From Sphagnum compactum (taxonomy: Eukaryota > Bryophyta > Sphagnopsida > Sphagnales): 64,000 nucleotides of DNA. Location: the NCBI GenBank assembly GCA_965153455.1, contig OZ234493.1:15118213-15182212 (forward strand), in the 5' to 3' direction. Shown here in pieces: positions 13,450 to 25,376 of the stretch. The position numbers and the translations under genes were made by a program. The notes under the pieces were generated by a model. It was not told the origin of the DNA and made no database searches. It saw only the letters and a list, made by a program, of their open reading frames with translations. The number at the start of each line of letters is the position of its first letter. Position 1 is the first letter of the stretch.

Positions 13450-15530
13450 CTTGCAAGTCCCCTAGCATGTCAAGTAAGGACATAAAAGTCTTAGTGCAGA
13501 ATTCGATGTAGGTTCATCTTCATCATTGCCTTGATCTGAAGTAGCTTCCTCCCAAGTGCAAGTTCAAAAATCAACAAACATCTTATGTCACTTAAGTTTT
13601 ATCTCTCCTTGATGACTATACTAAACAAGCCATAGTAAACCAGTCAAAAAATATGTCATGTTGCCTCCGTTTCTTTTCATCATCTTGGTGAAGTAGATGT
13701 TTCCACACAAATGGACATTCGAGAGAACTCTCAATCCGTAACAGGGAGCCAGTGGGGTGGAGAAGAATGGAGGCTAGTCAAGGAGGTTACAAATAGAAAA
13801 AGATGACACTGTTGAACACCAAATGCATCCTTGGATAGAGGATGAGCTTGATGTTTAATGGATAGGTGTATGTTGGCATGGACTTAGGAACTAGTTACTT
13901 ATGCTACAAGACCAGTGCCTGTGTTTCTCGAAAAAACAGACTACTAGTGATTTGACAGAGAAATGGAAAGGGGAGTAGCTAAAGATGTTTGGGGGGGGGG
14001 GGGCATTGCTAGATCTATTCACTATCTGCCGTGAAAAATGGACACATAACAAAACAACCCCCTTTATAATGGTGAAGATAGAACCTTAAGGAGTTCCAAG
14101 GAATTGTTTCCAGAGGATTTTCCAATGGTAGGTGCTACCACACTGGTAGTAAATCAAGTTGTGCAAGGCTCATCTCTTGGAAATAAGGATAGCAAATTGG
14201 GTTGGAAGGCATGCAGTCAATAGACTTGGCTTCAAGCAAGTTAGCAGGCCTCAATGTTTTTTTAGCAAATGAACCATAATCATGATCATCAAAAGGCTTT
14301 GAGTCTTCATTTAAAACAAAGTTGCCAGGACTGTCGAATTCCTTCAAATCTTTAGCTGTAGGTGGATAAGAAGGTCCTAGACCATCATTTCTGTTAAGTT
14401 GTTGTTTCATCTCTCATCTACCACATCTCTTGATCAAACTGCCAACATTGTTACAACAATTTCACAAGAATCTTAAGACTATTGCCACTATTCTTTGCCT
14501 TCTGATCCTCAAGCTCCTTCACCTATCCCTAGAGCAAGAGCAGGCCAATTTGGTGAGGGAGTCCTTCCAAGCAAGTCCTTGGTGCCACCTGCACACATTG
14601 GTGACCTGCTTTCTAACACTCTTGAATCATAAATTGCTTTGTTTGTTACCTTTACAAAGGCAACAACAAGGATTGTACAAGGATTGTGAGAATAGTCTCC
14701 CTCCTTTTGTTCATCATGGGACCCCGCCTACACCTCCAAAGAACTTCTCAAAGAGGAACAAAAGGCAAGAGAGGAACTTTGAAAGTAGTAGGGTTGCAGG
14801 GGAGTTGGATTTCATAGGTAGTGAACGATTGTCCCAAATTCTTCCAAATCTTGGTTTGGATCAATCGAAAACCCTAAACCTTAAGCCTTAAACCCAATTT
14901 CTAGTTGCTCTTCATGCATCCCTCTAGTAGTTTGTGGCAGGTCTCAAGTCCAGCCTCACAGGTGGTGGTGGACAACCTACAAGTGTCCCACCTTTGTCTC
15001 CATTTTTTTCCAAAAGGTTGTTTGATTTCTCTACACCTCCTCCAATTGAACCTTCCCCATAATCATCACCATTTCAAAGAGGCCACGTGTGCTGGCAATG
15101 TTGATGGCACTTAAAAACTTGGAATCTGTATCATTTCCACTGACTCCACCTTTGAACAAGTTGCTAGTCCAATCTATTTAGGACATAAACCGAATTCCAC
15201 AATCGGGATTCTCAAAATCAAATCCCAATCTACCATTGGAGAATTGTGTATAACAGGGTGAAAGATGGGTTCACTCACAAGATTCTCCTTACTTTGCAAT
15301 AAACGATGATGATTATTGCAATGTGTCTTGCTACTGAACCTGTGTCGTTTGTTGTTGCTTCTTTCCTTTTCCTTTTCCTAATCCTCCTCTTCCTCTTCTG
15401 TATTATGTTTTCTAGCCATCAACCTCATGAATAATAAAGATGAAACAACACTGACAACATAAAGAAGAAGACAGCGAGCAATCAAGTTTTCTCCCAAAAA
15501 AATAGAAACAAAAGAAAGCTTAGAAATTAG
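13450..15530. other. Transposon interior, unidentified frames
   Basis: This stretch holds a G-run (about 13990-14003), a minus frame (14410-14135, 91 residues, starting MKQQLNRNDGLGPSY) and a plus frame (14430-14891) rich in Leu and Gln. I recognise none. They may be remnants of a second transposon gene such as a TNP1-like product, but no motif shows this. Confidence 0.4.
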
Positions 15531-15533
15531 CAA

Positions 15534-15945
15534 ATACAATGCTAGTTCTTTTTTATTATCAAACTAGCTAAATAGGGGACGATTCTCATTTTGTGTTCAA
15601 TCCTACCTCCAAATTGATCTGATCAAAACTTAAAAAGTCAAAAGACCTGGAAAGAACAAGGTTCTGGAAAATATAATGCCGATCTTTTTTCGATTATCAA
15701 ACTAGTTATATAGGTGACAATTCTCATTTTGTGTTCAACCCCTCCCCCCTAACCAATTTGATCGAAATTTAAAAAGTCAAAGAACCTGGAAAGAATCGAG
15801 GTTCGACAAATATAATGCCGATTCTTTTCCAATTATCAAACTAGCTATATAAGTGACAATTTTCATTTTGTGTCAACCCTTGTCCTTAAATTGATTCGAC
15901 CAAAACTTAAAAAGTCAAAGAACTTGGAAAGAATTAGGGTCCAAC
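15534..15945. repeat. About 137-bp tandem repeat, three units
   Basis: Three successive diverged units begin near 15534 (AATACAATGCTAG), 15670 (AATATAATGCCGATC) and 15808 (AATATAATGCCGATT). Each continues with ATTATCAAACTAG, TTCATTTTGTGT and AACTTAAAAAGTCAAA-like blocks. The unit lies centrally in the CACTA-type element. Confidence 0.85.
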
Positions 15946-16159
15946 AAAGAATCATGGTTCTTCACATTTTTTAAATACCTAGAACCGATTGGTTATTTGA
16001 TTTTGATTTTTTGAAATACCTACAATTGGTTAGTTCTGTAATTCTAAAATAGTGACGATTCTTGGATTTTCACTTAGCACTGGTTTAAACCAATGATGGT
16101 TGGTTTTATCATTGTGTGACCGGTTCTTAGTTCGATTTTCACATTGAGAACTGACTATT

Positions 16160-19100
16160 CTCATTTTGGGTGCAAATTAGGCTGAAAACATTGCTACCAC
16201 AAAAGCACCTTGTAGTAAAGCCTTGCAATTAAGTGCAAGGATACCAAAACGCAAGGCTCATTCGGTGAGTTGGAAGAGTTTTTTTTTTTTCCCTTGAAAT
16301 ATTATGGATTTGCAAAAGCCCTTTAATGTTCATGCTAAATTAATTAGATCTCAAGATTCTAGGTTACACCAGAAGGTTAAACTACTTAAAGATTTTGGAC
16401 TTTTTTTAAAACACTCCCTAGTATTGTGTAGATTGTAGCCATTGTGTGTGACAAACAAGATCATTCTGATGATCAGCATCATGAGTGTTAGGATGGGCTC
16501 CAAGGATCAAGTTGTACATGGATATGTGTTCCATCATGAAAAGCTTTGTAAGTTAATTTGGATCTCTAGGGTAGATTTAGATTTCACTTGTTTTTGTTTG
16601 TGTATTGTTGTTTTTCAATATTGTAACTAATAGGTACTTATCAATATATAAAATGTATTGTGATTGTAGGTTGTCAATTGAGGCAAAGTTGAAAAGAAAG
16701 AAGAAAAAATGTGTATTTGAAGAACTTCTAGTGGGAGTGGCCACCACCCCAAACACAATACTCCAAGTAAGAACTATAGATTATATTTTGTTGTTTATGA
16801 CTTGGTTATTCCAATACGTTCCTTCAAGTTTAGGGTTTTGTTGAACATTAGGTTTTTGGTTTATTTGAGGTGTGTGTAGTAATTTGACATGTCTTCTTTT
16901 GAAACTTCTGCTTCCAGGAGTTTGTTTTGAAAACCTTTCAGTAAGTGCCAAGAAGACCATTGCAATGGTCATTATGGATTTGGACAATGTCCATGATGTG
17001 GTATCAAATATATCTAAGTTGGCTGCCACAATTTTTGCTAATTTGTTCAACCACAAAGGAAAAGAAGAAAACAATGGCAATACAAGAATGGAGCATTTGG
17101 ACCGAGTGATAGCATGGGCATTAAAAGAGTTCAAAGTAGGAATAGTTGACTTACCTGTAGTGGAGAAGGATGGAGTCCAAAATTTGTTCCTATAGAATGT
17201 CAAAAAGTTGTGAACAATCGGATAACAGCTTGAGGTATGTCATGGTAGTTGTCATACTGCAACCCTATCAAATGTTCAAAATAGAGCATGCTTCCAATAA
17301 CCATTTTAAGTTTTGGGTGTAATCTTTGACAATGTTATTTCTAGGTTGTCTTCTTGCACATCGTATTGCTTGTCATCAAGGTGAAGGTGTGTGATGCACT
17401 TCTATTGAAGGTAAATTTGTTTCTTTTTGTGGCTTCAATGGGCTTTTAGCTTTTGCTGATTGGGTATACAAGGTTATAATAAAGCTCATTTGAGATGTTT
17501 AGTTCTTATGACTTACAAAAGCTCTACTAATTTTTTTTGTCAAGCACTCAAAAGTCATTCTACACCTTATGTTAGGATGGTACACAGGTCTGAAGTACAA
17601 CAATGAGGCACACAAAAAATCATAAATGTTGTTCATGTTTTTCATTGTGAATTGAACCAGGTGCATCAAATTGGAACAATGATGTCCCTAGAGTATCGAG
17701 GTACTCAAAGCATTGGCTCTGCCTACGAAACTACAATTCTCAATTGCCAATTGCACCCCTTGAGCCTTTTTTAGCTTCAGCTGAGGATGAGATGAAAACA
17801 AGTGAACATGAACGTCCAAAATAACAATGTAATTTTGCAAGCATTTTGTTACTGAAATCCATGGCAGTTGCAAATCCACAGACCCCCATACTTGCCTCTG
17901 ATTTCTCCCCTCTCATTTTATTTTTCTCTTTTCCTTTCTACTTCTTGTTTGCAAGGTCTTGCATGGTTTGGTTTTCAATCGTGTGAATTTCTCTAAAATT
18001 GTGTTGTTCTTGTTGCTGCATTTGTGTGTGTTAATTTGTTGTTTTTGTTGTTGTCGAGTCCAAAATGCTTGTTGTTTAGGAAGGCCAGGCTCTGGTGGTT
18101 TTGGGAATGAGCAAGTGTGTGCTGTTGTTGCTGCTTCATTGGGATGTCGTCCCACATGAATACATCATATCTGACGTATACAGGTCGTCCCACATGAATA
18201 TGAATGCTCTGGGGTTAGTGAGCAGCTATGACAGAAAAAGAAGAAGGGAAAATCATCAATGCTGGTGAGTTACCTTGCACTCTCCGGATGACACGCATGT
18301 TACTTCTTTTTAGATCTCTTGAGAATTGCAAGAGTGTGGATACTGTACTGTTGTATATATTATGTACAGAAAGTGCAGAAGTGTTTCCCAAAGTTCTTTA
18401 CCTGTAACTTGGACACAGTTGGTTCAATTGAAATCAGGATGTGCTAGAGGACATGATATTCACAAACTTGACATGGGGTTTGAGCTATGTACATCTGCAA
18501 CTGGGTGCTAAAATAGTTACAAGGTGCATGTTTGAAGATTCTTGTAAAGACTTTTTAAGTTTCTGAAAGGTGGGTCTGCTGTTGGACATCATTGTGCTTC
18601 CTTTCCTCAATTGTAAGCAATGCTGGTTTTGTAGTTTTCAGGATACTGGTGAACTTTTTTTTTGGGTTTTCTGCATTCTGAAGTTTGTTTGTGTTTGACA
18701 ATATGCAGGCAATGAGCAATATTGTGAGCAAAACATGCAAATCTAAGTGATAGACTATGCTTCAGTTATATAAAGGAGGTCAGACTGTAAATTTCAAAAT
18801 ATTCTGGCCATTTGTTGAAGAAAAAGCCATGGTTTTGACCTTTCTTGCATTACAATTCTGAATCTTGGACAGCCTTACACCAATCAGCCCCTTCTGATTA
18901 ATTGTGTTCAGATCCAACACAATGTGTAGCATGTAGATCCAGGTTGGGAGAGTTTGAGCACAGGCTTTTGCATGAGTTTGTTGTATAGCTAGCAGGTAGC
19001 TCCAATACTTGTCTGAATGGTTGTGGGTGGCTCCAATAGCTGCTGTTTGGTCTGTCTCCATTGTGTGAAATCGGCCTAAGAACATGGTATAGTAACTGGC

Positions 19101-19500
19101 CATGTATTGTTAGGCAGCTGTACTGTTAGTAGCTGTCATTGTGCTGAAGGGACCAACTTGAGCCTTATACACAGATGCCATATGTGCATGACAAATATAT
19201 GATTCCTCACTTTTCTATTGGTTGTACCCATGAATGTTGCAGTGAAAGGCAGCTTGCAGCATGCAGAGCTGGGACAGTCCCTTTGGTGCTAGCTCAGGTA
19301 AGTTCAAGATAGGAACCAAGCCACTGGCGGTTGGGCAAAAATTAAGGATTTGTGGCAAGCCATGGTGACAAGCTAAAGGCCACTGGATGCCCAGCACTCT
19401 TCTAATTTTTTTGTCTTTGAGATTGTGTCTATTTTGGAAGCTAGATTTGAACTCAGCTGAAGAGCTGCACCTTCAATCAAGGCCAAGGGTACCCCTGGCA
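16160..19500. other. Transposon interior, no assignable gene
   Basis: Short frames only. One plus frame near 16872-17195 contains a coherent acidic/basic stretch (DLDNVHDVVSNISKLA) and overlaps a minus frame; neither matches a family I know. The rest is AT-rich and exon-poor. Confidence 0.4.
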
Positions 19501-19539
19501 CACAGGTTCACACTGAGGGCAATAAATCTAGTCCCACCT

Positions 19540-22500
19540 TGCCCAACATTGTGACCCCACCCCAACCACAGCCAGCAAAGGTATTGGCTAACTTGTATCA
19601 TGCAGAAGCTAAGGTCATTCATTCACTATCCAGCCCTACCATGGCAAACACTGTGACCCAGGCCGGTCTCTCAGAGGTTTTCCACGTAAGCCACCAATCT
19701 CAATCCAATCAGTTTCAGTATCCCATGCTGTCCAACTCTTTATTTGATGAAAATGGTAACCTTGATCTTCGCACCAAAGATGAAGGTAGCCTAGACTTTC
19801 CAGGCAAGTATCCAGAAAACAGAAACCTGACTAGAAATGCAATGGAAATATGTGAACCTTTGTCCAATAGCTGACAAGAGACTAGGCCATCAACTGTACA
19901 GTTGGAATCCCAGGCCTTGTTCACTGACTTTCCAGAGCCTGTCCCTGTGGACAATGGTCCTGTGTGGCCTGAGACTTTCCCTGCAAGCAAGCTAGCTGAG
20001 CGAGCTACTCATAGAGCCAGTGTGGCCTTGTAATTAGACAAGGAGTGGGTACTGCTTGGAGAGACTCAGATTGTGGCATCCTCCACATGCAAAGGTCCAA
20101 AACTGTAACCAAGGGATCCACTAGAAGTTTCTTTTCCAAAGCAATCTGTGGGCACAGGCAAGGGACCTTTTGAGGTGAGGAAGCCGTGGGGTTGCAGCAA
20201 GGGTACTGCTGAGATTGTGCACTTTTCCTGTGGAGAATGGGGTGAGGTTTGTTGTCTCTCCTACTCCCATAATAACATGCCGTCATGTTGCTGAAACTCA
20301 AGAACATTGATCTTAATTGTTGGTTTCTGTATGAGGACTGTTTTACTTTGATATATATTCAGAATTACATCTGTTGCCAGTAGCTGAATGGGCAACTCCT
20401 TGCAGTTAATATTCACTTCAAAAAAACTTGTGTACAGGTTGGTCGGATACCTGGGGACTGGGCTCATTCTTTACTACCTCTCATTCAGACAGGCAAAGTG
20501 AGAGTGGATGGGAAGTGTCAGTGTGCTCCAGCAACTCTTTCTCTGTTGGAGAACATTGTTGTACTCCTTCGGTAGGCAACCTGTGCTTATTCTTTAGTAC
20601 CTCTCATTTAGGCAGGCAAAGTGAGAGTGGATGGCAAGTGTCAGTATGCTCTAGCAACTCTTTCTCTGTTGGACAGCATTGTTGTACACCTTTGGTAGGC
20701 AACCTGTGCTCTTAACATTTTGCCCACAGGTTGCCTACAACCTTCAGTGTGAACCTGGTGTTTGTCTGCAATGTGCTTCACTAAAAATGTTTCTAATGAT
20801 TGCACTGTGAGGAGAAGTGCTGGGTTGAGTTTCCTTAGTTTTTCTAATGCTCTTCTTGGTTGCAAAGCACATTTGAACCAATCGTTGTTCATTAATTTCA
20901 ATTGTTGGTTGAAAACTCCAATAACAGCTTCAGCAGAAGTACGACCACCCAGCCTCTCCCTGCCATAATTTGTCTTCTGCTTAGGGAGCCTTTCAAGAAG
21001 GTAATTGCCTAGCTGATTTTCTGATAGAAGTTTCAAAATTCTTAAGTTTGACATTAGTCTGGACTTTTGCACAGTCATGATCAGGAAATATAGAGTAGTA
21101 GCCTGCTCTTTTTCTTGGTTATGGTGCTTGTAAGATACTTTGACTTGATCGGCCTCTCATTTGTGGTACAAGTGATTGTGTTTAAAGTTTGTTTCTTGAA
21201 AACACTTCAACTCATTCTGCATTATGCATGACTTCTATTTTGGATATATCTCTACAAACCTCAGTATGATCCTGCTAATGGTACCCAATTTGCTAAGCTT
21301 TTGTCTCATATGGCAGGCAGTATTCACTCCTGAAGATTTATACACCCATAAGCATTCACTTGATCTACAAGTTGGGCAGGTACTTGGAACTGGTTTTCCT
21401 TACCTTTCATGTTGCCCAGTTGGAGACAGACCTTGAAGATATGACTTGAGTAGATTTTCTTTTTGCTTGGCAATAGTTGACAATTCTTCTGACTACCATG
21501 ACAAAGAGTGCTTTGCCATGTGAACCTGCTAATGTTTATAGGGGTCTGGCTCAGAACCTCTGGGTGCTGTACGACCAGCAGAGAAGAGATTGAACCTTGC
21601 ATCAAAAAGAGTACAAGGCAAAGAGAATGAAGAAGAAGGGACAGCAATGTTTGATGAGGATGTGAACAAGTTGGTTGGAACCTCTGAGAGTTGCCAGCTT
21701 CCAATAAGCCACCAAACTATAGCAAACTTTGCATTTACAAAGTATGATTGGGTTAGGAAGGTGGAAAGCATGTCTCTTGGGAGTATTAGTAGTTAGATAT
21801 GCAGTGGCTTGGTGAGTCTCAATATGGCTCTGTCCACAAGAGATGGAACCACCAAATACCCTGCAATGTGAGCTCCAATCATACCAAAAGCAAGCACTGC
21901 ATTGGATGACACAACTGGAAATTGGACTTGCAAGGGAAGATGCTGCTGACACCCTTCATCCATGTTGGGAGGCATATCATCTTGATGAAGGGTATTCATC
22001 ACTCCCTTTTTTGTCATATGGAAGTAGAGCTTGGAAAGGCTTTATCTAGTTGTGTACAGGATGTTTTTTGTTCTCGCATATATTCTCCATCAATTTACAA
22101 TGGAGTTCATTCTTGTACATTTGACTGCAGGTCAGAGCTTGCATTTTATCTCAATGTGTTTTCTGGTGAAGCAACTCTGGATTTCCCAAGTGCTCTACAG
22201 ACAGCATGAGGAGGGGTGAGAATCTCTTTCATCATTTCCTATGTAAACTCATCAGCATGTATTTCTTCCTCTTGCACTTTGTGCAAACAATCAGACACAC
22301 TGCAATGTAAGGGTACCCTTGTTTGTATACATGGCAATTCCTTGTTTAGTGTCTGCCATTGAGAATGTTTCAACACCCTACTTCCTATGCCTGCATGCTT
22401 TGAGAAGGTAGTTTTCATTGGCAGTGTGTGAGGGGTATCTAGCATTTTCATTCTCAGTTTGGCCTCTTTAAAGTGCCATTAGTGCTTGAATTTCTCTAGA

Positions 22501-23190
22501 TAGATTTGGAAGTGAATTTGGGCAACTGTGTCTGTTCTGAATCATGACTTGAGAGAGAGATAGTATGCATGGTTGTGGAGACAGGTGACCTAAATGTTTC
22601 TTTTCTCTTTCAGATTCTTGCAGATGCTATGGGCCTTGGAAAGACTGTGATGACAGTTTCACTCATCCTAGCAAATCCTGGTAGAGGAGGAATGGATCTC
22701 CCTAAGGTTGCCATACCATCTCAAGAAGATCCCAATTCACTAAGTGGTCTTCAATTGTGTCTGCAAGAGGAATCAAGTATTCAATCAACCAATCAGATCA
22801 AGGATTCAAAAAGGTCAGTTAGCAGTGCACAACATGGAGGTGGCACACTCATTGTTTGTCCACGACCCTACTTGGCCAGTGGCAGGTGAGATTTCAGACA
22901 AGCTATCAAAGGCTTTCTTTCACATGCAGACCTGGGGCTTCATGTGGACTTTGATTGTTCATGTAGCTTTGCTGAGCATTGGAGCTTGTTTGCAATGAGG
23001 AGGAAACAGAGGATGGTGTTGCAAACAAGATGGGTTTAATTTGAAGCAGTAGACACTTTTGGGGCTGGAGACAAAGTTTGAGACTCATGACGTGGGAGGA
23101 CTGATGTCTGTCTATGCTTACTATGGACATGATCGCCTTCGAAAAGGCAGTGCTCTCACTGACCATGATATTGTCTTGACCACCTAATCA
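19540..23190 (+). pseudogene. RAD5-like (HIRAN plus SNF2) helicase fragment, captured and broken
   Basis: Exon-like pieces in order, separated by introns. KEWVLLGETQIVASSTCKG (near 20035-20090) precedes the HIRAN part VGRIPGDWAHSLLPLIQTG (near 20438). Then come FTPEDLYTHKHSLDLQ (near 21325) and CELQSYQKQALHWMTQLE (near 21868). Further on are FSGEATLDFPSALQT (near 22160) and the SNF2 Walker A ILADAMGLGKTVMTVSLIL (near 22618), with GGGTLIVCP and YYGHDRLRKGSALTDHDIVLTT-type sequence (ends 23184). Lesions are a TGA at 22207-22209, a frameshift near 22861 in the motif expected to read TLLGQWQ, and a TAA at 23185-23187. Everything after helicase motif Ia is missing. RAD5/SMARCA3-like proteins act in postreplication repair. 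Retained introns point to DNA-level capture by the surrounding transposon. Confidence 0.85.
20464..20708 (+). repeat. Tandem duplication of the HIRAN exon in the RAD5-like relic
   Basis: A unit of about 123 bp (from 20464 and again from 20587) carries TCTTTACTACCTCTCATT-like sequence, GGCAAAGTGAGAGTGGATG and GTAGGCAACCTGTGC. The first unit is the HIRAN coding piece; the second, slightly diverged, repeats it. A minus-strand frame of 145 residues (21078-20641) overlaps the second unit and the sequence after it. Confidence 0.85.
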
Positions 23191-23251
23191 CTGAAATCAC
23201 CTAATTGGCGGTATTTGGAAGCTCCACCAAAACAACGGGTGATCAGAAACT

Positions 23252-24335
23252 ATGGGGGTGAAAACGTCGGACTCCTGGGAGAGCTTAGCGCCGGAGGTCC
23301 GGGCGCTGGTGTTGCGTAGAGTGCTCCAGACGAGGAATCGAGAGACAGGAAAAGGGAGGTGCATTGTGGCGGTAGCAGGAGTGTGCAGGAGCTGGCGTCA
23401 GGCGATGCAGTTACAATAGGAGGAGTTACTGCTCGAGGAATAAGAAGCAGCATCGCAACAACAATCACAATCCGCATCCGCTGTGTTGCAGTACTTTACA
23501 GCTTCGTTCATTCGTTTCCCTGCTACGATCCGCAAACAACCGGCTGTCATGGATCGTCCGCTGCTGTGCGTGTTGAAGAAGAAAGGGAGCTCCTTCTTCC
23601 TTTTCCAAAGCTTTCAAAACTTGGAGTATCTTCTCCTCGGAGCTCGTAAGCGTTACCTGCCTTCTTGCTCCTCCTTCGAGCTCAGTACCGATATCTGAAG
23701 CTTGCAAGCTAAGGAAAGAGGAGTTGCTTCTGCTGGTGCTTCTTCTGTGATGATCAAGTCCAACTTCACAAGGTCGGAGTTCGTCATACTAGGCAGCGAT
23801 CACTCGAATCTCCTGCTCTTTCTCCATTGCTGTGCATCAAGTATCGCGAAGAAATCGTGGCTGGCGTACCCCAGCGCAAGCTCAGTTGTGGCTTGTAATG
23901 TCCAGTTTCATCAAGCTCCCACAACATGCGGTGGTCTCCCGCTGCAAGGAGAGGAAGAGTAGCTCCAGCTGCGGCGAGTCGCGCAAGTGCAGCGGCCAAG
24001 AGATCATTCGTCGCATGCAACTGCTTCTTGAAAACTAGACGCCTTTACAGCAGAGTACTCTCAGTCACAACGAAGAAAAAACTAAAGAAGAAGGAAATGG
24101 TGATGGCGTTTTGCATGATGGAAAGCAGCAGCTGGTGCAGGTACTTGAAGCGGAGGAGGAGGCTTTTGCAGAAACGCAGCGGTGGCATGGAAGCTGGCTA
24201 TGGTTCAAGAGCAAGACACTGGAATGGAATCAAGAGCGGGGTTACTGGTGGCTGGATTCCAAGGGATTACAACTTCCAGCTAATCTGAAGCTCAGATTCA
24301 AGTTCCTCGGAGGAGGATGGCGCGAGTCCTGCTGA
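23252..24335 (+). pseudogene. F-box/tubby-like protein relic captured in the CACTA-type element
   Basis: From the ATG at 23252 an F-box-like segment reads SWESLAPEVRALVLRRVLQ ... VAVAGVCRSWRQAM and stops at 23417. In another frame (23483-23698) tubby-domain-like pieces follow: FPATIRKQPAVMDRPLLCV, KKGSSFFLFQ and YLLLGARKRYLPSC, then MIKSNFTRSEFVILG (near 23750). The order F-box then tubby barrel is that of plant tubby-like proteins. Frames shift several times and stops occur, so it is broken. The last open stretch (24111-24335, ending in TGA) has no clear tubby motif. Base composition is richer in G+C than the transposon around it, as expected for captured exon sequence. The family call is moderate. 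Confidence 0.55.
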
Positions 24336-24708
24336 GCATCCGGATGATCAGAGAATGTTGTCACCTTGCCTAGGTTATTTTTACAGGCTAGGTGTTGAAG
24401 AATTGAATTACACCATATGTACCAATTTTTGATGTAAAATAAATTAGAATTTTTACTGCTATTCATGTGAATGTAGTGTCAATTACAATATTATTTGTTA
24501 GTGAAAATGGGTGGGATATTTTGTGTTATTCCTGCATCATTTACTTGCAAATCAACATCGCAAATGTTTTTATTTTATGATATGTGGAATTACCTTTTTC
24601 TACCCCATCCATATATCAATGGGAAAGGATAGGGGACTGTGCCATTAATCCCTAATGGTCTGCATAAATGAGATGGGAATCTAATGGGGAATTCTTTTTC
24701 TTTTCACC

Positions 24709-24736
24709 TGTGGGACCTCCCCATAGGGCTCTTGTG
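24709..24736 (-). repeat. Right terminal inverted repeat of the CACTA-type element
   Basis: Reads inward, on the minus strand, CACAAGAGCCCTATGGGG and so on. It mirrors 6595-6622 with five mismatches and is followed by the duplicated GCT (24737-24739). Confidence 0.85.
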
Positions 24737-24739
24737 GCT

Positions 24740-25376
24740 ACTAATTCCAAGCCAGCAGTTCCATGTTGATGAACCACATGCGGAGGATCCTGGGTTTCCT
24801 CAGTCTCGTGCTCTTAGTGCGACTGGCAACAGAATTGGTGAAACTCCTCCGATATCTTAGGAAGCTTACTCGAGAGTTTCTTGCACGTGGGCGGGAGCCG
24901 ATTGTCATCCCTCCCCATGATGCTCGGTTGCAGGCAGTGGTAGTCGAAGCCAATGCATCATCACGTGTATCATCAAGGATTGTAGAAATCATGGGTAAGT
25001 ACTCGACTAAACACTCGAGATACTATGTTTCTGTGATCGATTACTAGATTTGAGAAATTGTAAAATTCTAGAGATTGGGATTGTACCAAATATGTCGCAT
25101 GCATGATGGCCGCGTCATGGGTGTCCTGCACATGATCACACGGTGTATAGAATCAATTACCCCCCCACCCTTTCAGGCGAACCAACCAAGTGAACCAGAT
25201 CAGGTTCTTGTGCGTCCCCCCTATGCCTGCTGTCATACGAGCACCCAACGCAACCATGATTGTTATTGACACATAATTCGTTTTTCAATCGTACTGCTAC
25301 TGGATTGTCTTAATTTGCAGGAACTACAGAAGGCGGGGATGCATTCCAAGATGAGGAGAATATAAAAGTGGAATAG
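24740..25376 (+). pseudogene. 3' part of small membrane protein gene, copy B
   Basis: It continues the exon interrupted at 6594. A short deletion relative to copies A and C (near 24783) would break the original frame, but an ATG at 24763 opens the downstream frame. Exons 24763-24994 and 25321-25376 then give 95 residues: the Leu-rich helix (LGFLSLVLLVRLATELVKLL), RGREPIVIPPHDARLQAV, a unique insert (VEANASSRVSS), IVEIMG, and an acidic tail ending IKVE. Donor GTAAGT and acceptor GCAG sit exactly where A and C splice. So the 3' half is open and splice-competent although promoter and start were lost 18 kb away. Whether it is expressed is unknown. Confidence 0.7.

Larger units (their letters stand above)
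6595..24736. mobile_element. CACTA-type DNA transposon, about 18.1 kb, carrying host gene fragments
   Basis: The ends begin CACAAG and are inverted repeats of each other, 23 of the first 28 positions being identical (6595-6622 against 24709-24736 reversed). The element is flanked by GCT on both sides (6592-6594, 24737-24739), a 3-bp target duplication as in the CACTA/EnSpm superfamily. The flanks join to restore the exon known from copies A and C. Inside is a decayed minus-strand TNP2-type transposase (about 9.2-13.4 kb), unidentified minus-strand fragments (7.2-8.9 kb), a tandem repeat, a RAD5-like relic and an F-box/tubby-like relic. The TIR starts CAC but not with the usual CACTA pentamer. 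The transposase carries stops, so movement would need a helper element. Confidence 0.85.
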
